In this document: piece by piece, positions 1-4,476 of the stretch
How the letters are laid out: every line of letters starts with the position of its first letter
Numbering within the stretch: the first letter of the stretch is position 1
DNA from: an uncultured Oscillibacter sp.
GTDB taxonomy: Bacteria > Bacillota > Clostridia > Oscillospirales > Oscillospiraceae
Assembly: GCA_937884915.1 (NCBI GenBank)
Contig: CALAAN010000228.1
Location: 1 to 5,111, forward strand
Length of the DNA: 5,111 nucleotides
Direction: 5' to 3'
Program-made: the position numbers and the translations under genes
The notes under the pieces: generated by a model
Seen by the model: only the letters and a program-made list of their open reading frames with translations
Databases searched by the model: none
What the model was told of the DNA's origin: nothing

Positions 1-17
1 GGGGCAAGGCCCCTTGC
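1..17. repeat. small GC-rich inverted repeat at the window edge
   Basis: Positions 1-5 (GGGGC) can pair with 9-13 (GCCCC) around a 3-nt loop. Alternatively 4-9 (GCAAGG) pairs with 12-17 (CCTTGC). It may be part of a terminator for a gene beyond the left edge, because the + strand continues with a T-richer stretch (TTGCGTTCTCTT). The window edge prevents a firm call. Confidence 0.25.
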
Positions 18-34
18 GTTCTCTTGGGGGATCT

Positions 35-74
35 AAAGGGGGCCATTCTCTCACGTGAGAGAATGGCCCCCTTT
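35..74 (-). terminator. perfect 40-bp palindrome, probable transcription terminator after aspS
   Basis: Positions 35-54 and 55-74 are exact reverse complements with no unpaired base. Each arm starts with AAAGGGGGCC, and the centre is CACGTG. As RNA it would form a stem of about 18 bp with a tiny loop, ending in three U residues. On the minus strand the tail reads TTTAGATCCCCC, a poor U-tract. It is therefore either a strong-stem, weak-tail terminator or a bidirectional one serving a convergent gene to the left. It lies 38 nt past the aspS stop, at the end of a run of minus-strand genes, which fits termination. It could instead be a dispersed palindromic element. Confidence 0.55.
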
Positions 75-81
75 GTCCACA

Positions 82-100
82 CCCCTGCATGGTGCAGGGG
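82..100 (-). other. stem-loop just downstream of aspS
   Basis: CCCCTGCA (82-89) pairs perfectly with TGCAGGGG (93-100) around a 3-nt loop, giving an 8-bp stem that starts 11 nt after the aspS stop codon. No U-tract follows it on the minus strand (the next bases are TGTGGAC), so alone it is not a classical intrinsic terminator. It may protect the 3' end of the mRNA or act together with the larger palindrome at 35-74. Confidence 0.45.
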
Positions 101-111
101 CATAAATTCAA

Positions 112-1878
112 TTATTCTTCCTCATGCGCCGTGACGGCAATATGCAGCTCATCGAGCTGCTTCTGCGTCACCTCGCTGGGCGCGCCCATCATGATATCCT
201 GAGCGTTCTTGTTCATCGGGAACGGGATGATCTCGCGGATGGAGTCCTCGCCGGCGAGCAGCATGACCATACGGTCGACGCCCGGGGCGATACCGGCGTG
301 CGGGGGCGCGCCGTAGCAGAAGGCGTTGTACATGGCGGGGAACTTGGCCTTCACGTCCTCTTCGCCGAGGCGGACGAGCTCAAAGGCCTTGATCATGATC
401 TCGGGGTCGTGGTTACGCACCGCGCCGGAGGAGAGCTCGACGCCGTTGCAGACGAGGTCGTACTGGTCGGCGGTGATGGTGAGCGGGTCGATCTCGCCGC
501 GCTCGGCCTTGAGCAGCACGTCGAGGCCGCCTGCAGGCATGGAGAACGGATTGTGGCAGAACTCAAGCTCGCCGCTCTCGTCGCCGATCTCGTACATCGG
601 GAAGTCGACGATCCAGCAGAACTCGTAGCGCTCCTTGTCCATGTGACCCTCGCACGCGGGGCCGAAGGTCTTGATCATCACGCCGACGAGCTTGGTGGCG
701 AGCTCGCCGCCCGCAACGAGCACGAGCGTGTTGGGTTCGAGCGGCAGGAGCTTCGCGGCCTCTTCCTTGTCGACAAACTTCGCGATGCCGCCGGCGAGGT
801 CGCCCTTTTCGTCGACCTTGAACCAGTAGCCCTTCGCGCCCGCCTGCACCTCGCAGTCGGTCAGGAGCTTATCGATTTGCTTGCGCGTGAGCGAGCAGTT
901 GGAAATGGCGACGGCCTTGACGGTCTTGTCCGCAAGCACCTCAAAGCTGCTCCCTTCAAAGAGGGAGGAGACGTTCGTCGCGGTCAGGTCGATGCGCAGG
1001 TCCGGCTTGTCGCTGCCGTAGATCTCGAGCGCGTCGAGGTATTTGATGCGGCGGAAGGGAGGCTGGGAGGCGATGTCATAGGTGCCGAACTTCGCGAAGA
1101 TCGGGGGCAAGACGTCCTCGCAGACGGCGAAGACGTCTTCCTGAGAGGCGAACGCCATCTCCATGTCGAGCTGATAGAACTCGCCGGGGCTGCGGTCGCC
1201 GCGCGCGTCCTCATCGCGGAAGCAAGGTGCGATCTGGAAGTAACGGTCAAAGCCGGAGGTCATCAGCAGCTGCTTGAACTGCTGCGGGGCCTGCGGCAGG
1301 GCGTAGAACTTGCCGGGATGCTTGCGGGCGGGGACGAGGTAGTCGCGCGCGCCCTCGGGGGAGGAGGCCGTCAGGATCGGGGTCGTGATCTCGAGGAAGT
1401 CGTGCTCCATCATGGCCTTGCGCAGCGCGGCGATGACGTTGCAGCGCAGGATGATGTTCTTCTTGACGGCGGGGTTGCGCAGGTCGAGATAGCGGTACTT
1501 GAGGCGCTGGGTCTCGTCGGCCTCGCGGCTGCGGTTGATCTCGAACGGCAGGGAATTGTAGCGGCAGCGGCCGAGCAGCTCGATCTTTTCGGGAACGACT
1601 TCAATGTCGCCGGTGGGCTGGTTGGGGTTCTTGCTCGCGCGCTCGCGCACGGTGCCCTCGACGGAGATGGTGCTCTCTTTGTTGTAGCCCTTGATCTGGG
1701 CGAGCAGCTCGCTCGTCTCGACGACGATCTGCGTCGTGCCGTAGAAGTCGCGCAGCACCACAAAGGCGAGGCTGCCGCCGACTTCACGGACGTTCTCCAT
1801 CCAACCGACGAGCTTGACGTGCTCACCGGCGTTCTGCGCGCGAAGCTCGCCGCAGTTGTGTGTACGGGATTGCATCAT
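112..1878 (-). CDS. aspS: aspartyl-tRNA synthetase (AspRS), class IIb
   Basis: Cytoplasmic enzyme that charges tRNA-Asp with aspartate using ATP. The protein has 588 residues, normal for a bacterial AspRS. Residues 1-110 form the OB-fold anticodon-binding domain (VKLVGWMENVREVGG, 21-35). The class II core follows, with the motif 1 region near 160-178 (FLEITTPILTASSPEGARDY), motif 2 at 219-241 (CFRDEDARGDRSPGEF, ATP-binding R221) and motif 3 at 525-541 (PPHAGIAPGVDRMVMLL, R536). The insert at roughly 285-420 matches the bacterial-type GAD domain. I chose ATG at 1878: the SD AGGAG lies at 1890-1894, 11 nt upstream. A GTG at 1890 overlaps that SD, and a second ATG follows at 1875. The gene follows mgsA after 74 AT-rich bases with a likely promoter, and hairpins follow the stop. 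Whether it also charges tRNA-Asn (non-discriminating type) cannot be read here. Confidence 0.97.
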   Translation of the reverse strand: MMQSRTHNCGELRAQNAGEHVKLVGWMENVREVGGSLAFVVLRDFYGTTQIVVETSELLAQIKGYNKESTISVEGTVRERASKNPNQPTGDIEVVPEKIELLGRCRYNSLPFEINRSREADETQRLKYRYLDLRNPAVKKNIILRCNVIAALRKAMMEHDFLEITTPILTASSPEGARDYLVPARKHPGKFYALPQAPQQFKQLLMTSGFDRYFQIAPCFRDEDARGDRSPGEFYQLDMEMAFASQEDVFAVCEDVLPPIFAKFGTYDIASQPPFRRIKYLDALEIYGSDKPDLRIDLTATNVSSLFEGSSFEVLADKTVKAVAISNCSLTRKQIDKLLTDCEVQAGAKGYWFKVDEKGDLAGGIAKFVDKEEAAKLLPLEPNTLVLVAGGELATKLVGVMIKTFGPACEGHMDKERYEFCWIVDFPMYEIGDESGELEFCHNPFSMPAGGLDVLLKAERGEIDPLTITADQYDLVCNGVELSSGAVRNHDPEIMIKAFELVRLGEEDVKAKFPAMYNAFCYGAPPHAGIAPGVDRMVMLLAGEDSIREIIPFPMNKNAQDIMMGAPSEVTQKQLDELHIAVTAHEEE

Positions 1879-1889
1879 GGTAAAATCCA

Positions 1890-1894
1890 CTCCT
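1890..1894 (-). promoter_or_regulatory. Shine-Dalgarno site of aspS
   Basis: AGGAG on the minus strand ends 11 nt before ATG at 1878. It overlaps the upstream in-frame GTG at 1890, which rules that codon out as the start. Confidence 0.7.
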
Positions 1895-1902
1895 GTTTGT
1901 AT

Positions 1903-1908
1903 ATTATA
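1903..1908 (-). promoter_or_regulatory. probable -10 box for aspS
   Basis: A consensus TATAAT hexamer on the minus strand sits in the AT-rich gap between mgsA and aspS. The -35 region about 17 nt upstream has only a weak match (near CAATACA). Transcription would start near 1896, giving a leader of about 18 nt that just contains the SD. Such a leader is too short for a T-box, so if this promoter is real aspS is not tRNA-attenuated from it. Confidence 0.4.
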
Positions 1909-1915
1909 AATTGAA

Positions 1916-1926
1916 AATTACTAATT
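1916..1926. repeat. 11-bp palindrome upstream of the aspS -10 box
   Basis: AATTA-C-TAATT is a perfect dyad around a single central base. It lies 7 bp upstream of the putative -10 hexamer, inside the promoter spacer. It could be a small operator, but short AT palindromes are common by chance in such AT-rich gaps. Confidence 0.2.
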
Positions 1927-1952
1927 GTATTGAAATTTGCTTGATTTTTGCC

Positions 1953-2369
1953 TCAGGTAGTGAAGGGCTTCGTCTTCGGGTTGACGATATCGCGCCAGTC
2001 CAGGTCGCCGCGCGCAAGACCCATGATGAGCATTTCGGCGGTGGCGAGGTTCGTGGCAAAGGGGATATTGTTCTGGTCGCAGAGCTTGGTGATATAGGTC
2101 AGGCTTTCGTTGTACTGTGGGTTGTTCGGGTCGCAGAAATAGAGGACCATATCAATTTCGTTATAGGCGATGCGTGCGCCGATCTGCTCGGCGCCGCCGT
2201 GGATGCGCGCCATGAACAGGTGAATCGGAAGGCCGCTCGCCTCGCTGACCATTTTGCCGGTCACGCTGGTGGCGCAGAGGGTGTGACGGGACAGAATGCC
2301 GGCGTAAGCCGTGCAGAACTGGACCATCAGTTCTTTTTTGTTGTCGTGTGCCATGAGAGCGATGTTCAT
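1953..2369 (-). CDS. mgsA: methylglyoxal synthase-like protein lacking the catalytic aspartate
   Basis: MGS-fold protein of 138 residues, about the length of B. subtilis MgsA. Genuine enzymes turn dihydroxyacetone phosphate into methylglyoxal and phosphate, a glycolytic overflow bypass. Family marks: MNIALMAHDNKK at 1-12 (H8, D9 and K12 align with E. coli H19, D20, K23), the ATSVTG loop at 33-38, D80-P81, NIPFATNLATAE at 101-112, and the GDLDWRDIVNP tail. Ungapped alignment from D9 places A60 (in HGGAEQIG) where E. coli has catalytic D71, and A54-R55 where it has phosphate-binding S65-G66. T47 corresponds to V36, and the H98/D101 segment is rewritten as PQYNESL with one residue fewer. The frame is intact, so this is not an obvious pseudogene. 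It may be inactive, altered in substrate, or a ligand-binding regulator. ATG at 2369 gives the expected N-terminus. A MinD-like gene lies upstream and aspS downstream. Confidence 0.85.
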   Translation of the reverse strand: MNIALMAHDNKKELMVQFCTAYAGILSRHTLCATSVTGKMVSEASGLPIHLFMARIHGGAEQIGARIAYNEIDMVLYFCDPNNPQYNESLTYITKLCDQNNIPFATNLATAEMLIMGLARGDLDWRDIVNPKTKPFTT

Positions 2370-2381
2370 GTAGTGTCACAA

Positions 2382-2389
2382 TCCTTTCT
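2382..2389 (-). promoter_or_regulatory. Shine-Dalgarno site of mgsA-like gene
   Basis: AGAAAGGA on the minus strand, 12 nt before the ATG at 2369. The spacing is slightly long. No better in-frame start lies closer, and the N-terminus MNIALMAHD matches the family exactly, so the ATG stands. Confidence 0.55.
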
Positions 2390-2404
2390 GATGTGAATTT
2401 TTCT

Positions 2405-2432
2405 ATTTCAGCAGCGTCTCATCGGTTGACAA
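2405..2432 (-). promoter_or_regulatory. possible promoter for the mgsA-like gene
   Basis: On the minus strand TTGTCA (2427-2432, 5 of 6 to the -35 consensus) is followed after 16 nt by TGAAAT (2405-2410, 4 of 6 to the -10 consensus). A TG dinucleotide sits one base before the -10 box, as in extended -10 promoters. The -35 box lies inside one arm of the palindrome at 2423-2490, so a protein bound there, or cruciform formation, could affect it. The match is moderate only. Confidence 0.35.
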
Positions 2433-2490
2433 GGGCAAGCAGGTTTTGAAAAGAGACTTGCGGGAAAAACGTGTTTGCCTTTGTGAACCG
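2423..2490. repeat. 68-nt imperfect palindrome between the MinD-like and mgsA-like genes
   Basis: Arms 2423-2447 and 2466-2490 (25 nt each) pair in one register with no bulges around an 18-nt loop. 21 of 25 positions are Watson-Crick. The exceptions are 2428/2485 and 2442/2471 (both G/G) and 2433/2480 and 2439/2474 (both G/T). In a + strand RNA the two G/T positions would be G-U wobbles, giving 23 of 25 pairs. In a minus-strand RNA they become C/A mismatches. It starts 3 nt after the stop codon of the MinD-like gene and fills just over half of the 124-nt gap. No U-tract follows on either strand, so it is not a typical intrinsic terminator. It may be a processing or stabilising hairpin, an operator, a small antisense RNA or a dispersed repeat. 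Confidence 0.6.
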
Positions 2491-2493
2491 GTG

Positions 2494-3234
2494 TTACAGC
2501 CGCATCAGGCGCACGCGCTCGCCGCACAGGCGGCGGGCGATGTTTTCGCAGGCGCAGAGCGCGCCGGAGCGATACTTAAGGCGCTGGGACAGTCCTCGCC
2601 CCAAAACGGCGGGGACGTTCTCGTCCTCCGGAATGACGCCGAGCAGCGGGAGACCTGCGGCGTCGATGGCGTCGTCGATGGTGGTGTGGAGCGATTGCAG
2701 GAGCTTGCGCCGCACGCGGTTGACGACAAGGTGCAGCTGCCCGCTCGGGAAGCGGTGCAGCTCCATCACGGTGCGCTGCGCGTCGCGCAGGCTTGAGGGA
2801 TCGTTCGTGGTGACGACCACGGCGCGGTCGGCGCAGCAGGTGGCGAGCGCGAAGGCTTCGCCGATGCCGGCGGCGGCGTCGATGAGGCAGAAGTCGAAAT
2901 GGCGGCGGATCTCGTCGATGAGACGCTGCATCTCGCGCTTGCTGGGCAGCCGCACGCCGAAGCTGACGGGCGCGGTGAGCAGATACAGGTTCGGGTAGAG
3001 CGGGTGGCGCACGACGGCCTGGGCAAGCGTCGTGCGTCCGGCAATCACGTCGGTGAAGTCCATGAGTGCGCGGTCCGAAACGCCGAGGTAGAGGTCGAGG
3101 TTGCGCAGGCCGATGTCACAGTCGAGCAGCAGTGTCTTTTTGCCGAGCTGCGCGAGCGCCATGCCGGTGAGCGTCGTGAATGAAGTTTTTCCCGTGCCGC
3201 CCTTGCCGGACACGACGGCGATGACCTGAGACAA
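2494..3234 (-). CDS. MinD-type ParA-family P-loop ATPase without membrane-targeting tail
   Basis: SIMIBI-class ATPase of 246 residues, colinear with MinD. The deviant Walker A is SGKGGTGKTS (9-18), with signature lysine K11 and K16 at the same positions as in E. coli MinD. Switch I is DCDIGLRNLD (38-47, D40), the MinD rather than the Soj/ParA version. Other matches are YPNLYLL (80-86), FDFCLIDAAAGIG (113-125), VVVTTNDPSSLRDAQR (139-154), VVNRV (170-174) and GVIPEDENV (199-207). MinD proteins have D(S/C)PAG where this has DAAAG. The chain ends at GERVRLMRL, where MinD would continue into its amphipathic membrane-binding helix (MinD is usually about 260-270 residues). No minC, minE or parB is adjacent. 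The start is TTG, fixed by a strong SD. The gene is 33 nt after rsmG, probably cotranscribed with it. ATP-dependent dimerisation is likely; its partner and cargo are unknown. Confidence 0.85.
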   Translation of the reverse strand: MSQVIAVVSGKGGTGKTSFTTLTGMALAQLGKKTLLLDCDIGLRNLDLYLGVSDRALMDFTDVIAGRTTLAQAVVRHPLYPNLYLLTAPVSFGVRLPSKREMQRLIDEIRRHFDFCLIDAAAGIGEAFALATCCADRAVVVTTNDPSSLRDAQRTVMELHRFPSGQLHLVVNRVRRKLLQSLHTTIDDAIDAAGLPLLGVIPEDENVPAVLGRGLSQRLKYRSGALCACENIARRLCGERVRLMRL

Positions 3235-3240
3235 GGCTCG

Positions 3241-3250
3241 TACCTCCTTT
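3241..3250 (-). promoter_or_regulatory. strong Shine-Dalgarno site fixing a TTG start
   Basis: AAAGGAGGTA on the minus strand lies in the 33-nt gap after rsmG. AGGAGG ends 8 nt before TTG at 3234. No ATG or GTG lies between the SD and the Walker A motif at a position that fits the family N-terminus, so TTG is the start. Confidence 0.8.
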
Positions 3251-3267
3251 TTGATGGATTGAATGCG

Positions 3268-3963
3268 TTACAGCGGGGCTTTTTTGATCTTGGCAAAGGC
3301 CCGCGGATAGGCGCGCGGGGTAGGGGAGACCTTTTCGACGATGACAAGGCGGTGGACGATGTCGCACGTGGGGATCTTGTAATCCTCGACCTTGACGATG
3401 CGGCCACCGAGGGTTTTGATGGCGGTTTTCGCCGCCGTGATCTCGTCCTCGGTGTCGACGCTCTTCATCGCGACGAACTGTCCGCCGACCCTGATAAGCG
3501 GCAGGCATAGCTCGGAAAGGATCGAGAGCTGCGCGACGGCGCGCGAGGTCGCGATGTCGAACTGCTCGCGGTGCTGCATGGCGAATTCCTCCGCCCGCGC
3601 GTGGACGCATTGGACGCGCTTTAATTGCAGCTCGTCGCAGACCTCGGAGAGCCAGTTGACGCGCTTGCCGAGCGAGTCGAGCAGCGTGAGGTCGAAGTCG
3701 TCCTTGAGAATGCGCAGCGGCATACCGGGAAAGCCCGCGCCGGTGCCGACGTCGACGACGTTTTTGCCCGTCAGATCGACAAATTGCAGCACTGCCGCGC
3801 TGTCGAGCAGGTGGAGCTGCGCGACGGCGTCAGGCTCGGTGATGGCCGTGAGGTTCATCACCTTGTTTTTTTCCAGCAGCAGGGAAGAGAAGCGCTCGAG
3901 CGTCTCGGCGCGGCTCGTGTCCAGCTCCAGCTCGGAAAGCCCCTGAGAGAGCAGCGCTCTCAT
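3268..3963 (-). CDS. rsmG: 16S rRNA (guanine(527)-N7)-methyltransferase RsmG
   Basis: Cytoplasmic SAM-dependent methyltransferase that makes m7G527 (E. coli numbering) in the 530 loop of 16S rRNA; loss of RsmG is known to give low-level streptomycin resistance. The protein has 231 residues, near the usual 210-240. It shows the family signatures MNLTAI (36-41) and HLLDS (51-55), the SAM-binding loop VVDVGTGAGFPGMPL (69-83), the acidic strand end LLDSLGKRVNWL (94-105), HARAEE (121-126), ATSRAVA (138-144), and a basic tail YPRAFAKIKKAPL (219-231) where homologues have a lysine-rich end. The start codon ATG overlaps the mscL stop as ATGA, and AAAGGAG lies 8 nt upstream. In many Firmicutes rsmG lies next to noc-soj-spo0J. 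Here it also precedes a ParA-superfamily gene, but that gene is of MinD type and no parB follows. Confidence 0.96.
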   Translation of the reverse strand: MRALLSQGLSELELDTSRAETLERFSSLLLEKNKVMNLTAITEPDAVAQLHLLDSAAVLQFVDLTGKNVVDVGTGAGFPGMPLRILKDDFDLTLLDSLGKRVNWLSEVCDELQLKRVQCVHARAEEFAMQHREQFDIATSRAVAQLSILSELCLPLIRVGGQFVAMKSVDTEDEITAAKTAIKTLGGRIVKVEDYKIPTCDIVHRLVIVEKVSPTPRAYPRAFAKIKKAPL

Positions 3964-4397
3964 TTGCTCTGCTCCTTTAGAAGGTCGCGAATTTCGGTGA
4001 GCAGAACTTCCTCCTTCGTCGGCTCGGGGGCCTTTTCGCTCTCCGGCTCGGCGGGCTTCGAGAGCTTGTCGTGCATCTTGTTGATGGCCTTGACCATGCA
4101 GAACACGGCGAACGCGATGATGATGAAGTCGAGGATGACGGCGATCAGGTTGCCGTAGTTGACGGCGACCTCAGGCGTGATGACTTCGCTGCCCTCCATG
4201 ACGGCGGCTTTCAGCACCCATTTCCACGCGGAAAAATCGATGCCGCCGGTCAGCATGGAGATGAGCGGCATGATGATATCGTTGACGACAGAGTTCGTGA
4301 TTTTGCCGAACGCGCCGCCGATGACAACACCGACGGCCATGTCGATGACGTTGCCGCGCATGGCAAAGGCCTTGAACTCTTCAAAAAACTTTTTCAT
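3960..4397 (-). CDS. mscL: large-conductance mechanosensitive channel MscL
   Basis: Homopentameric inner-membrane channel that opens under high membrane tension and releases solutes on hypo-osmotic shock. The protein has 145 residues (E. coli 136, M. tuberculosis 151). It shows the N-terminal amphipathic helix MKKFFEEFKAFAMRGN (1-16), pore helix TM1 (about 15-45, VIDMAVGVVIGGAFGKITNS then VVNDIIMPLIS), a periplasmic loop (about 50-75, GGIDFSAWKW), TM2 (about 78-104, NYGNLIAVILDFIIIAFAVF), and a cytoplasmic tail: a Pro/Glu-rich linker (115-127) and a short C-terminal helix (129-143, EEVLLTEIRDLLKEQ) as in the pentameric bundle. I chose ATG at 4397: AGAGGTG ends 6 nt upstream, and an in-frame GTG at 4406 lies inside that SD. 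It follows serS by 79 nt and overlaps rsmG by 4 nt. Confidence 0.97.
   Translation of the reverse strand: MKKFFEEFKAFAMRGNVIDMAVGVVIGGAFGKITNSVVNDIIMPLISMLTGGIDFSAWKWVLKAAVMEGSEVITPEVAVNYGNLIAVILDFIIIAFAVFCMVKAINKMHDKLSKPAEPESEKAPEPTKEEVLLTEIRDLLKEQSK
3972..3978 (-). promoter_or_regulatory. Shine-Dalgarno site of rsmG inside mscL
   Basis: AAAGGAG on the minus strand ends 8 nt before the rsmG ATG and lies within the last codons of mscL (K-E-Q-S-K). Together with the ATGA stop/start overlap it predicts translational coupling. Confidence 0.75.
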
Positions 4398-4403
4398 GGG
4401 AAG

Positions 4404-4410
4404 CACCTCT
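4404..4410 (-). promoter_or_regulatory. Shine-Dalgarno site fixing the mscL start
   Basis: AGAGGTG on the minus strand lies 6 nt before ATG at 4397. The upstream in-frame GTG at 4404-4406 is part of this site, so a three-codon N-terminal extension is unlikely. Confidence 0.75.
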
Positions 4411-4476
4411 TTGCTAAAAAATGTGCGAAAAACGAAAACTTATCGTATAAAATTTGAATAATATTGCTGTTTGGAT

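Noticed and set aside
124..1914. 596-codon open frame on the + strand, antisense to nearly all of aspS
   Set aside because: It mirrors a strongly G/C-ending aspS in the opposite frame. The translated protein is low-complexity (rich in Ala, Glu, Val, Leu, Asp, His), shows no family motif, and has no convincing ribosome-binding site. The AspRS reading has all class II motifs.
1879..1952. T-box leader before aspS
   Set aside because: Only 74 nt separate mgsA and aspS. There is no room for a T-box and no antiterminator motif is visible.
1911..2396. + strand open frame antisense to the mgsA-like gene
   Set aside because: No recognisable domain and biased composition. The minus-strand reading is a clear MGS-fold protein.
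2426..2431. Perfect TTGACA (-35 box) on the + strand in the 2370-2493 gap
   Set aside because: The hexamer 17 nt downstream (AAAAGA) is a poor -10 box and no credible + strand gene follows. It is part of the palindrome arm. A small RNA from here remains possible but unsupported.
2446..2796. + strand open frame starting in the palindrome loop
   Set aside because: It overlaps the MinD-like gene in antisense, has no domain signature, and its composition matches a shadow frame.
4404..4406. GTG as alternative mscL start
   Set aside because: It lies inside the Shine-Dalgarno site, and MscL proteins begin at the following MKKFFEEF.
4398..4476. Possible promoter or terminator between serS and mscL
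   Set aside because: The gap is AT-rich and contains TATACG/TACGAT-like hexamers, but no -35 match at proper spacing and no stable stem followed by U residues. Readthrough from serS is as likely.
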